Shown here piece after piece: positions 1-8,653 of a stretch of 64,000 nucleotides of DNA. The stretch is taken from the NCBI RefSeq assembly GCF_001696455.1, contig NZ_MAUJ01000001.1:1860001-1924000 (forward strand). Reading direction: 5' to 3'. Position 1 is the first letter of the stretch. The number at the start of each line of letters is the position of its first letter. This DNA comes from Pseudoalteromonas luteoviolacea. GTDB taxonomy: Bacteria > Pseudomonadota > Gammaproteobacteria > Enterobacterales > Alteromonadaceae. A program made the position numbers and the translations under genes. The notes under the pieces were generated by a model that saw only the letters and a list, made by a program, of their open reading frames with translations, had not been told where the DNA came from and made no database searches.

Positions 1-65
1 AGAAGATTTATTTGTAAAAAGACGGCGCGCTTTATACCATATAAATTAAATTAACTCAATGACGA

Positions 66-80
66 GAGCAAAATTTGCTC
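66..80. promoter_or_regulatory. Small inverted repeat in the leader upstream of map
   Basis: Two perfect 7-base arms (GAGCAAA and TTTGCTC) flank one central A. The repeat lies 36 bases before the map start, in the 115-base stretch that opens the window. In related bacteria rpsB lies divergently upstream of map, so this stretch may be the shared promoter region, but rpsB itself is outside the window. The role of the repeat is unknown. Confidence 0.35.
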
Positions 81-115
81 GTTATTGCTACTAGAAATTA
101 TGACTTGGAGTCTCA

Positions 116-904
116 ATGAGTGCAGTGATTAAAACCCCTGATGAAATCGAAAAAATGCGTGTTGCCGGTAGGTTAGCGGCTGAAGTATTAGAAATGATTG
201 AACCTTATGTGAAGCCTGGGGTTACCACAGACGAATTAAATACAATTTGTCATGATTACATTGTGGATGTACAAGGCTGCATCCCGGCACCATTAAATTA
301 TCATGGTTTTCCAAAGTCTATTTGTACCTCTGTTAACCACGTAATCTGCCATGGTATTCCGAATGAAAAACCTCTAAAAGAAGGCGACATCGTGAATATC
401 GACGTGACGGTTATCAAAGATGGTTACCACGGCGATACCTCTAAAATGTTCTACGTAGGTCAGCCGAGCATTCAAGGAAAGCGCTTGAGTGAAATCACGC
501 AAGAGTCTCTTTATTTGGCAATTAAAATGGTTAAGCCTGGTGTCAGATTAGGTGATATTGGCGCAGCGATTCAAAAGTACGCTGAAGGCTTTAATTATTC
601 AATTGTTCGCGAATATTGTGGTCACGGTATCGGCGCTCAATTCCATGAAGATCCGCAGGTGATGCACTACGGAAAACCAGGCACGGGTGAAGTACTAAAA
701 GCGGGCATGTGCTTAACCATTGAGCCGATGGTCAACGCTGGAAAACGTCAATGTAAACTACTAAAAGATAACTGGACTGTTGTCACTAAAGACCGTAGTC
801 TATCTGCACAGTGGGAGCACACGTTACTCGTCACAGACAATGGTGTTGAAATCTTAACGCACCGCAATGATGACACCATTGAAAAAGTGATCGAGCACGC
901 ATAA
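116..904 (+). CDS. map: Type I methionine aminopeptidase
   Basis: Removes the initiator methionine from nascent proteins in the cytoplasm. The 262-residue protein has the usual length of a proteobacterial type I enzyme. The five metal ligands of the M24 fold are visible: D96 (NID), D107 (GDTS), H170 (CGHG), E203 (TIEP) and E234 (QWEH). H79 in CHGIP matches the conserved active-site histidine. The ATG is preceded by GGAG at a 6-base spacing. It is followed by glnD on the same strand after 185 bases, the map-glnD-dapD order common in gammaproteobacteria. The gene looks intact and ordinary. Confidence 0.97.
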   Translation: MSAVIKTPDEIEKMRVAGRLAAEVLEMIEPYVKPGVTTDELNTICHDYIVDVQGCIPAPLNYHGFPKSICTSVNHVICHGIPNEKPLKEGDIVNIDVTVIKDGYHGDTSKMFYVGQPSIQGKRLSEITQESLYLAIKMVKPGVRLGDIGAAIQKYAEGFNYSIVREYCGHGIGAQFHEDPQVMHYGKPGTGEVLKAGMCLTIEPMVNAGKRQCKLLKDNWTVVTKDRSLSAQWEHTLLVTDNGVEILTHRNDDTIEKVIEHA

Positions 905-1013
905 TTTCGACTATACTGCTCTTGCTTTTCAATCAGCAAGTAACATGACTACTATCTAAAGCAACCGCATGGGTCTTCCCACAGCGGGCAACGTTGCAAT
1001 TATTTTGAAAGCA

Positions 1014-1034
1014 CAGGCCGTAAAACACGGCCTG
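1014..1034 (+). promoter_or_regulatory. GC-rich hairpin between map and glnD
   Basis: A perfect 8-base stem (CAGGCCGT / ACGGCCTG) with a 5-base loop sits 56 bases before the glnD GTG start. No run of T follows, so it is not a classical terminator. It may be an mRNA structure in the glnD leader. Confidence 0.4.
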
Positions 1035-1089
1035 ATAAGCTTGCAGCGACAAAAAATACTTAAAGATAATAAGGACCCAAGGACATCCC

Positions 1090-3708
1090 GTGGCGTTACC
1101 GAACAAAGTAAAATTGTTGCTAGAAGAAGCCGAGCAACTTTGTGACTATAAGGGTTGTATGAGCTATTTTTATAAATGGCTAAACAATCAATTTTCCAAG
1201 CAACCCGTAAGACTCCTTATCAATGCGCGTTCTGAATTCATTGATATCCTGCTAAGAAAGCTATTCATTCAAACTGGCTTAGCTGATTTCGAGCAACTCG
1301 CATTAATTGGTATTGGAGGATATGGCCGAGGCGAGTTACACCCTTTCTCCGATATCGATTTCTTACTCCTTACTGACGGCGAACCCAATGATGAGTTAAG
1401 ACAAAAGCTTGAATCTTTTGTCACTATGCTTTGGGACCTAAATCTCGATATCGGCCATAGTGTGCGTACCCATGAACAAGTATTAGAGCAAAAGCGGCAA
1501 GATGTACACTTTACGACTAGCTTACTCGAGAGTCGCTTAATCTGCGGCAACTTGGTTGAGTTTGAACGCCTTAAAAGCCATATTGTCAAAACCCCAATTT
1601 GGCGCTCTGACGACTTTTTCATCGCTAAAGTTAAAGAGCAAAGAATCAGGCGTAAAAAATGCCATGGTACGGCCTATAACTTAGAACCCAACATCAAAGA
1701 GAACCCAGGCGGCTTGCGTGATTTGCAGACCATTTTTTGGGTTGCTAAAAAACATTTCCACGCAGAAACCCTCGAAGAGCTTATTGGCCATGGCTACTTG
1801 ACCCACGAGGAGTATCAAGAGCTTATGGAATGCCTAGAGAACTTGTGGAATATTCGGTTTGCCCTGCACCTCGCAGCTGGGCGACCAGAAAACCGTCTGC
1901 TTTTTGACTACCAACCGCATGCAGCCGAGCTATTAGGGTTCGGATCTGAGGGTAAGCCTTCCGTCGAACGTATGATGAAGCGCCTGTTTCGTATCATGAG
2001 TCGCGTTCGAGAAATGAATCAGATGCTGCTAGCATACTTCGAACAAAGTATTTTACCTGATCAAGATGCAATCACAGTGGTGCCTTTAGATGCGCATTTT
2101 GAGCGCATTGGTCAAAAAATCAGAGTCAAAGACCCTTCTGCATTTTTCTTGCGCGAAAACTTACTTGTCCTCTTTGAGCACATCGCAGACAACCCGGATA
2201 TCACAGATATCGATCCTAATACAATACGTTCAGTTAGGCAGGTAAGACGCCGTTTACTGGGGGATTTGCAAGATTATGCAGCGTGTAGAGACGCATTTAT
2301 GCGTCTACTCAAGCACCCAAATGGGATGGGCAGAGCATTTACCCTCATGCATAAACATGGCCTGATCGCAGCCTACTTACCGCAGTGGCGAAGTATTTTT
2401 GGCCAAATGCAATTTGACTTATTTCACGCTTATACCGTCGATGAACATACCCATAAGCTGATTAATAACATCCATAAATATCGCGATAAGCAGTTCAATA
2501 AAGAATTCCCGATATGCTCTGAAATTATGACCCGCATGGATAAGCCGGAACTGTTGTACTTAGCCGGGATATTCCATGATATCGCCAAAGGCCGTGGTGG
2601 CGACCATTCAGAGCTCGGAGCCGTCGATGCAACGGCATTTGCAAGTATGCATAAGTTGACGCCATCCGATGGCAAGTTGGTCGCTTGGCTCGTAGAACAT
2701 CACTTATTAATGTCCGTGACTGCACAACGTAAAGATATTAACGACCCTGATGTCATCAACGAGTTTGCCTCCAAAGTTAAAAATGAGCGCCAACTAGACT
2801 ATCTCTATTGCCTAACCGTCGCGGATATACGCGCCACCAATGATAACCTTTGGAATGACTGGAAAAATACACTCCTAAGAGAACTCTACTTGCATGCTCA
2901 ACGCGCGTTGAGATTGGGACTCGAAAACCCAATGGATATGCGAGATCAAATTCGCGACAAAAAGGCGCAAGCACAGCAAAGGCTGCTAGATGCGGGGTAT
3001 GAAGAAGAGCGTATCACGCTGCTATGGTCTCGCTTTAAAGCCAACTATTTTACCGGCTTTAGTGAACAGCAGATCTCTTGGCATAGTGAATTCTTACTTT
3101 CAAGGAAAGATCAAAGTAGCTCTGGAGTTGCTGTCTCTGAACAAGCAATGCATGGCGGTACCCAAGTGTTCGTCTATGCCCCATATGAAGCAAGTCTATT
3201 TGCTAAGCTAGTTTCTGTGATCGGCACCAAAAAAGCACAAATACAGGATGCTCAGGTTATGACAACCAAAGACGGGTATGTTGTGTTTAGCTTTGTTATT
3301 TTGGAAGTGAACGGTGATGCCATCGGTGGGAGCAGAGCAAAAAATATACGTCGTGGATTAGAGAGTATTCTTGCCGACCCGAAAAAGAAGATAAGACTTA
3401 AAAAGAATCGCTCACACAGGTTTAAAGACTTTAACATCAAGCCCAAAGTGATTTTGCGACCACATGCCCGTGAAGACCGCAATTTGCTTGAAATACAAGC
3501 AGTTGATATTCAGGGTCTATTAACCAAAATTGCGGAAGTATTACAGGTTAAAAACCTACATATTCATGCCGCTAGGATCACAACGGTAGGTGAACGAGCA
3601 GAGGATTTCTTTGTCGTTTCTAATGAACAATATCAAGCGCTAAGTGAAGATGAAAAGAGCGATCTCCACCTCTCACTTATGAAAAAATTAAACGCCGAAT
3701 CTGAATAA
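1090..3708 (+). CDS. glnD: Bifunctional PII uridylyltransferase / uridylyl-removing enzyme
   Basis: Nitrogen sensor that uridylylates PII (GlnB/GlnK) when glutamine is low and removes the UMP when it is high. The 872 residues fit the family. The nucleotidyltransferase signature [10 protein letters not shown] lies at 74-82, with the catalytic DID at 88-90. The HD hydrolase motif [16 protein letters not shown] lies near 492-508. Two ACT glutamine-binding domains fill the C-terminus (about 690-770 and 795-872). Translation starts at GTG 1090, with AAGGA 6 bases upstream. dapD follows after 10 bases, so the two are probably cotranscribed. Confidence 0.97.
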   Translation: MALPNKVKLLLEEAEQLCDYKGCMSYFYKWLNNQFSKQPVRLLINARSEFIDILLRKLFIQTGLADFEQLALIGIGGYGRGELHPFSDIDFLLLTDGEPNDELRQKLESFVTMLWDLNLDIGHSVRTHEQVLEQKRQDVHFTTSLLESRLICGNLVEFERLKSHIVKTPIWRSDDFFIAKVKEQRIRRKKCHGTAYNLEPNIKENPGGLRDLQTIFWVAKKHFHAETLEELIGHGYLTHEEYQELMECLENLWNIRFALHLAAGRPENRLLFDYQPHAAELLGFGSEGKPSVERMMKRLFRIMSRVREMNQMLLAYFEQSILPDQDAITVVPLDAHFERIGQKIRVKDPSAFFLRENLLVLFEHIADNPDITDIDPNTIRSVRQVRRRLLGDLQDYAACRDAFMRLLKHPNGMGRAFTLMHKHGLIAAYLPQWRSIFGQMQFDLFHAYTVDEHTHKLINNIHKYRDKQFNKEFPICSEIMTRMDKPELLYLAGIFHDIAKGRGGDHSELGAVDATAFASMHKLTPSDGKLVAWLVEHHLLMSVTAQRKDINDPDVINEFASKVKNERQLDYLYCLTVADIRATNDNLWNDWKNTLLRELYLHAQRALRLGLENPMDMRDQIRDKKAQAQQRLLDAGYEEERITLLWSRFKANYFTGFSEQQISWHSEFLLSRKDQSSSGVAVSEQAMHGGTQVFVYAPYEASLFAKLVSVIGTKKAQIQDAQVMTTKDGYVVFSFVILEVNGDAIGGSRAKNIRRGLESILADPKKKIRLKKNRSHRFKDFNIKPKVILRPHAREDRNLLEIQAVDIQGLLTKIAEVLQVKNLHIHAARITTVGERAEDFFVVSNEQYQALSEDEKSDLHLSLMKKLNAESE

Positions 3709-3718
3709 CGAGGATACT

Positions 3719-4546
3719 ATGTCGGATTTAAAAAGTATTATTGAACAAGCATGGGAAAACCGTGACAACATCACACCTTCTAGTGTTGCCCCTGAAATCA
3801 AAAAAGCCATCACAGACTCTTTAGAGCTGTTAGATTCAGGCGCTGCGCGCGTTGCTGAAAAAATCAGTGATGAGTGGGTAGTGCACCAGTGGCTAAAGAA
3901 AGCGGTTTTATTGTCGTTTAGGATCCGAGACAACCAGCCATTGAGTGATGGCGTAAATCAGTTTTATGACAAAGTACCGCTAAAGTTCAGTGACTATACG
4001 CCGGAGCAATTTCAACAAGGCGGTATGCGTGTTGTGCCAAATGCCGTGGCGCGTCAAGGTAGTTTCGTAGGCAAAAACGTTGTACTTATGCCGTCATACG
4101 TCAATATTGGCGCATACGTTGATGAAGGCACCATGGTTGATACATGGGCTACCGTTGGTTCGTGTGCACAGATTGGTAAAAATGTTCACCTATCTGGCGG
4201 CGTAGGCATTGGTGGCGTATTAGAGCCACTACAAGCAAACCCGACAATCATTGAAGACAACTGTTTTATCGGTGCACGCTCTGAGATTGTTGAAGGTGTT
4301 ATCGTCGAAGAAGGCGCGGTCATTTCAATGGGCGTATATATTTCGCAAAGTACGCGTATTTACGATAGAGAAACGGGTGAAATCCATTATGGTCGCGTGC
4401 CGGCAGGTTCAGTTGTTGTACCAGGCTCTCTCCCAAGTAAAGACGGCACACACAGTTTATATGCTGCCATAATCGTTAAAAAAGTAGACAAGCAAACTCG
4501 CGAAAAAGTAGGCGTTAATGCCCTACTTCGTTCAGTTCAGGACTAA
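3719..4546 (+). CDS. dapD: 2,3,4,5-tetrahydropyridine-2,6-dicarboxylate N-succinyltransferase
   Basis: Transfers succinyl from succinyl-CoA to tetrahydrodipicolinate in the succinylase branch of lysine/meso-diaminopimelate synthesis. The 275-residue length equals that of the E. coli enzyme. An N-terminal helical region leads into a left-handed beta-helix of hexapeptide repeats (about 100-230; for example [20 protein letters not shown]), and a short C-terminal tail follows. SD-like GAGG lies just upstream. It sits 10 bases after glnD and ends at a strong hairpin terminator, so glnD-dapD looks like one unit. Confidence 0.97.
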   Translation: MSDLKSIIEQAWENRDNITPSSVAPEIKKAITDSLELLDSGAARVAEKISDEWVVHQWLKKAVLLSFRIRDNQPLSDGVNQFYDKVPLKFSDYTPEQFQQGGMRVVPNAVARQGSFVGKNVVLMPSYVNIGAYVDEGTMVDTWATVGSCAQIGKNVHLSGGVGIGGVLEPLQANPTIIEDNCFIGARSEIVEGVIVEEGAVISMGVYISQSTRIYDRETGEIHYGRVPAGSVVVPGSLPSKDGTHSLYAAIIVKKVDKQTREKVGVNALLRSVQD

Positions 4547-4558
4547 TATCGTCCTTTT

Positions 4559-4588
4559 ACCGTACACCGAGTGGTGTACGGTATTTAT
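4559..4588 (+). terminator. Rho-independent terminator after dapD
   Basis: A perfect 10-base stem (ACCGTACACC / GGTGTACGGT) with loop GAGT starts 13 bases after the dapD stop and is followed by ATTTAT. Confidence 0.8.
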
Positions 4589-4649
4589 CCAAATGGTGAC
4601 TTTTCAGTCCCTTTCATGCTAAATACATAGCTGATGAAAAAGGACTGAA

Positions 4650-5360
4650 GTGATGACAAAAACAATACAACCTCAACTTCTCTTATGCATTCTTTGCACA
4701 CTGCTTTTTGGCTGTACGCATACAACAACAGTGCATGTTTTCGGCAAGTATTTGACCGATGAAGAACTCAACAAATTACACATCGCATTGAATGAGCAAG
4801 GGTTAGAAGTTGATACAAATAACCTTGATTTCCCCACCAGCATCTCTCAAAACACCATTCTCCATTCACTCATGCTCAGAGATCCCTCTGCGGTAGAGTC
4901 AGTAAGATCTATTGCCATACAACAAGGTTTTGAAATCGCGGATATACAAGGCCTCTAAGAAGGTAATCATTGGTATACCAAGGATGCCATTGCCTTGTAT
5001 CCGTTTCCTAAAAATAGTGCGAACAGTCCACTACTGAAACAAGCTCTGGCTCGCCGATTTAAAACGACAGAATGTGATCTTTCATTTGATCTCAAACTGT
5101 CTTCAAACGGTCATTATGAAATTTCGGGCCCGCCAGTTTCTGACGAAAATAAAAGGCTCTTAAAGGGGACTTGGCACTATGTACAATATCCATACCTTGA
5201 ACTGCGCCCTTACAAAGGAATAAGTTGGAGCCGCTACTTCGAAATTCACCAAGTCATAAAACAAGATAAGGTAAGCCAGATTGAGGTGCTACAACTACAC
5301 CCTATTGAAAATCATCATATTACTCAAAATTGCTTCTTCGAAAACGGCGTGAGGATGTGA
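4650..5360 (+). pseudogene. Lipoprotein gene of unknown function, interrupted by an in-frame stop
   Basis: One reading frame runs from the start at 4650 (GTG) or 4653 (ATG) to 5360, broken only by TAA at 4956-4958. The first part (102 residues) has a lipoprotein signal with lipobox LFGC (C22). The second part carries on without any frame change, reading EGNHWYTKDAIALYPFPK directly after the stop. A single base change (for example CAA, GAA or AAA to TAA) would explain it. The TTG at 4995 could only start a fragment lacking the signal peptide. AGGA at 4641-4644 gives good SD spacing for the 4653 ATG. Restored, the product would be about 236 residues. I recognise no domain. The frame is otherwise intact, so the mutation looks recent, or the stop is a sequencing error. 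Confidence 0.7.
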
Positions 5361-5394
5361 TGGGTATTGTTAACACCACCAATAAAGTGGGGTC

Positions 5395-5422
5395 AAAAAA
5401 GGTGAGCTAATGCTCACCTTTT
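5395..5422. terminator. Bidirectional terminator between the lipoprotein gene and putP
   Basis: A 7-base stem (GGTGAGC / GCTCACC) with loop TAAT is preceded by AAAAAA and followed by TTTT. It can therefore end transcription from both sides of these convergent genes. Confidence 0.85.
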
Positions 5423-5446
5423 ACGCGTCAGACATGTGAGAGTCGA

Positions 5447-6925
5447 TCACAAACTTCGATTCATTTCTGTGAATTTTTGCTCAATGGTATTAGAAGGTGG
5501 TGCAGTCAACAAACTCGCAACCACAATGGCTACCGAAGCAACAACGAAGCCAGGTACGATTTCATAAATAAAGGCACTTGGCGTTTGCCCTGCAATCGTA
5601 AACGGTGCATAGATCCATATCAGCACAGTTGCAGTACCGGCAACCATACCCGCTAAAGCCCCTGTAAAGTTCATACGGCGCCAGAATAAGCTAAACAATA
5701 CCAGCGGACCAAATGCGGCACCAAATCCAGCCCACGCGTTACTCACTAAGCTTAAAATAGTGCTGTTTCGGTCGTGTGCTAAGTAAATCGCTAAAATCGA
5801 CACCGCAGCTACACTGATACGACCGACCATCACCAACTCCTTTTCAGAAGCCGTAGGTTTAATGAACACCTTGTATACATCTTCAGTCAGTGAACTTGAA
5901 CTGACTAAAAGCTGAGATGAAATGGTACTCATAATTGCGGCAAGGATAGCAGCCAGTAAGAACCCAGCTATCAAAGGGTGGAACAATAACTCTGACAACA
6001 CCAAGAAAATCGTTTCAGCATCTTTAATCTGGAGGTTATTTTCATGGGCATACGCTGCACCAAATAAGCCAGTCGTAATTGCACCTAAGGTTGCAACCAC
6101 CATCCAACTCATACCAATGTTACGTGCAGTCGGCATATCTTTAACGCTGCGTACTGACATAAACCTAACAATAATGTGCGGTTGTCCAAAGTAGCCTAAC
6201 CCCCAGGACATTGCTGAAATGATACCAATCACGCCACCAGCACCAACCCAAGTCAACATGTCTGGGTTTACCTCTTTCAAGGTACTCAGTAAAGGTTGCT
6301 CTAACAAGTTAAAAGTGACAAGCGGCACTAGCACAAGCGCGATAAACATAATACAACCTTGCACAAAGTCGGTCAGACTCACGGCTAAGAAACCACCAAA
6401 TAAGGTGTACAGTACTACCACGCCAGTCGTTACATACAAGCCAGTCTCGTAACTCATCCCGAACGAGTTTTCAAACAACTTGCCGCCCGCAACGACGCCA
6501 GAAGAGGTATATAAAGTGAAAAACACAATAATGACAACAGCAGATACAATACGTAACGCATTACTATTGTCTTCAAATCGGTTAGCAAAATAATCAGGGA
6601 TCGTGATCGCATCATTGGCGATTTCAGTGTAAACCCGTAGTCTCGGTGCAACGAGTAGATAGTTTAAAAACGCTCCTATCACTAAGCCAATCGCAATCCA
6701 TGTACTGCTAAAACCGGTTACAAACATTGCACCAGGCAGACCCATTAAGATCCAGCCACTCATATCCGACGCACCAGCTGATAATGCAGCCACACTTGGT
6801 GGCAAATTACGCCCACCCAGCATATATCCCGACACATCGTTAGTAGATTTGCGATAGGCATAAAGGCCAATAGCCAACATCACAATAAAGTACAATGCCA
6901 GCGATATCATTGTGCCAATTTCCAA
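5447..6925 (-). CDS. putP: Sodium/proline symporter
   Basis: Inner-membrane Na+-driven proline importer of the SSS family. The 492 residues include about 13 hydrophobic segments. PutP-type sequence is clear: GGRNLPPSVAALSAGASDMSGW near 38-58, LPGAMF, and the SSQLLVSSSSLTEDVYK stretch near 335-352 that matches the sodium-site region. The first codon is TTG at 6925, with a strong GGAGGT 4 bases upstream. The next ATG (6910) is 19 bases from that SD, so TTG is preferred. The gene stands alone. The 276 bases between it and the divergent EAL/HDOD gene must hold both promoters. No proline dehydrogenase gene is nearby. Confidence 0.95.
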   Translation of the reverse strand: MEIGTMISLALYFIVMLAIGLYAYRKSTNDVSGYMLGGRNLPPSVAALSAGASDMSGWILMGLPGAMFVTGFSSTWIAIGLVIGAFLNYLLVAPRLRVYTEIANDAITIPDYFANRFEDNSNALRIVSAVVIIVFFTLYTSSGVVAGGKLFENSFGMSYETGLYVTTGVVVLYTLFGGFLAVSLTDFVQGCIMFIALVLVPLVTFNLLEQPLLSTLKEVNPDMLTWVGAGGVIGIISAMSWGLGYFGQPHIIVRFMSVRSVKDMPTARNIGMSWMVVATLGAITTGLFGAAYAHENNLQIKDAETIFLVLSELLFHPLIAGFLLAAILAAIMSTISSQLLVSSSSLTEDVYKVFIKPTASEKELVMVGRISVAAVSILAIYLAHDRNSTILSLVSNAWAGFGAAFGPLVLFSLFWRRMNFTGALAGMVAGTATVLIWIYAPFTIAGQTPSAFIYEIVPGFVVASVAIVVASLLTAPPSNTIEQKFTEMNRSL

Positions 6926-7201
6926 AATGACCTCCGATCAAAAGAGCTTCTCTCCGAATAACAGTCAATTTGAATTATTAAACTGGTATTGGAACAAAAG
7001 CCAAACACAAAAGTTCACTATATCACGGCCGTATTCAGTCCCCAAGCAAGTCAGCATAAATTGCTGTTATTGAACATTTAACATTCTAAAATATTACCCT
7101 TTAGTACGAAAATACTAAATAACTGTAAATTTATTAATGAAATATGCTTTAGATTACCTTATATTTGAACCATAAGATGTAACATACTGGGTGTCTCGTT
7201 C

Positions 7202-8425
7202 ATGTATTTTTATGCCGCAAGGCAACCTATTCTAAATATAAATAAAGATGTCGTGGGATATGAACTTCTTTTTCGCGACGGGGTCGATAACGTCTTTCCT
7301 AACATAGACGACGTAGAAGCAACCTCAAAGCTTATCGAGGGAAGTCAATTCAATTTTGGTCTTGAAGATCTCACCGATGGAAAACCCGCCTATATCAATT
7401 TCACCCTTGAAACGATTCTAAAGGGCTACCCTACCATGATGGGGAGAGATCAGTTGATAGTGGAGATACTGGAGACTGTTCAACCAGGTAAGCGCTTACT
7501 CGCAGCCGTGCAAGAATTAAAAGAAAAAGGCTATAAATTGGTCCTTGATGACTACAAACATCAAAAAGTATGGCGACATTTTTATCCATACATTGACCAA
7601 ATCAAAGTAGACATGCTGGTTACCAGTATCGAAGAAATTCATGAAATTAAACAAGCGATTGTGCCACACCCGCAAATCGAGCTAGTTGCCGAAAAAGTCG
7701 AAACTTATGAACAATATCAGCTGGCGTTAGAGTTAGGCTTTACGCTGTTCCAAGGGTTCTTTTTTGCCAAACCTGAAATGGTGCAAACCAAAGCGTTACC
7801 CCCTTCAGAAATGGCATTAGCTGAGTTGCTTTACGAAACATCCAGCGTCGACGTTGATCTCAAACGCATCACTCAAGTTTTTGAGCGAGACGTCAATTTG
7901 AGTTACAAGCTACTGCGTTACTCAAACTCAGCGGCGTTTAAACGTCGAGCCGAAATTTCAACGATTAAGCAAGCACTTATCGTACTGGGTAATCAGGAAC
8001 TTAAAAAGTTCTTATCGCTGCTATTTGCATCGCAAGTCGCCTCGGAAAAACCTATGGAGCTTATTCGGCTATCGCTTACCCGTGCTCGGTTTAATGAACT
8101 TCTTGCGATTAAACACAAAAAGCTTCCAGACATTGGCATGGCGTTTTTAACGGGTATGATGTCGTTAATGGACGCAATTTTGGATGAAACCATGGAAAGT
8201 GTGATGCAAAAGCTACCGCTTACCATAGACATCAAAGATGCCTTGCTACAAGGAGAAGGGTTGTTAGCTGATTACCTTGCACTCGTAATGGCCTATGAAC
8301 AAGCAAAATGGGATGAAGCCTCACAGCTTACTGATAAACTAGGTTTGGTTGCCGAAGAGTTACCAGAACTTTATCGCGAAGCGCTGCAATGGTGCGACCA
8401 ACAAATTGAAGTCATGTCCATTTAA
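7202..8425 (+). CDS. EAL/HDOD two-domain signalling protein (YuxH family)
   Basis: The 407 residues carry an N-terminal EAL-like domain (about 1-200) and a C-terminal HDOD domain (about 205-395). The start MYFYAARQPILN and the YELLFRDG segment are typical of YuxH-type proteins. The canonical EAL signature reads ELL, and other catalytic residues look altered (VEILE, LDDYK), so c-di-GMP hydrolysis is doubtful. The domain may bind c-di-GMP or act as a scaffold. HDOD proteins are linked to signalling in motility and stress in several gammaproteobacteria. The target is not evident from context. It stands alone between putP and the copper receptor gene. Confidence 0.88.
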   Translation: MYFYAARQPILNINKDVVGYELLFRDGVDNVFPNIDDVEATSKLIEGSQFNFGLEDLTDGKPAYINFTLETILKGYPTMMGRDQLIVEILETVQPGKRLLAAVQELKEKGYKLVLDDYKHQKVWRHFYPYIDQIKVDMLVTSIEEIHEIKQAIVPHPQIELVAEKVETYEQYQLALELGFTLFQGFFFAKPEMVQTKALPPSEMALAELLYETSSVDVDLKRITQVFERDVNLSYKLLRYSNSAAFKRRAEISTIKQALIVLGNQELKKFLSLLFASQVASEKPMELIRLSLTRARFNELLAIKHKKLPDIGMAFLTGMMSLMDAILDETMESVMQKLPLTIDIKDALLQGEGLLADYLALVMAYEQAKWDEASQLTDKLGLVAEELPELYREALQWCDQQIEVMSI

Positions 8426-8524
8426 TCATCACAATTAAAATATCGTGGTATACACACCCAGTGATGCCACTTTATTCCTTACTATGTTGAGCTATATCAA
8501 ATAGATAAATGTTAACCATTCAGG

Positions 8525-8541
8525 TGCGACATTTTGTCACA
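8525..8541. promoter_or_regulatory. Candidate operator upstream of the copper TonB receptor gene
   Basis: A near-perfect 17-base dyad, TGCGACA-TTT-TGTCACA, has one mismatched base pair per arm set. It lies 113 bases before the receptor start. It resembles a dimeric repressor or activator site. The spacing does not fit a CRP site (7 rather than 6 central bases), and no family can be assigned from sequence alone. Confidence 0.4.
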
Positions 8542-8653
8542 TCCCAACAATTCCATCACTCAGTACAATACCCCCAGTCAAACATCAATCCCATTCTCTG
8601 TACGCAACTTTCACTTTAAGTTTGCGTTATAAGTACATAACCCGAGGATATAA

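Noticed and set aside
4995..5360. Independent 121-residue gene starting at TTG 4995
   Set aside because: It is in the same frame as the upstream lipoprotein ORF and coding-like sequence begins before the TTG, so it is the 3' part of one interrupted gene.
6926..7201. Small gene between putP and the EAL/HDOD gene
   Set aside because: Only short AT-rich frames without SD are present. The stretch is best explained as a divergent promoter region.
8525..8541. CRP or FNR binding site upstream of the copper receptor
   Set aside because: CRP needs six central bases between TGTGA and TCACA, and here there are seven with a mismatch. The FNR core TTGAT-N4-ATCAA is absent.
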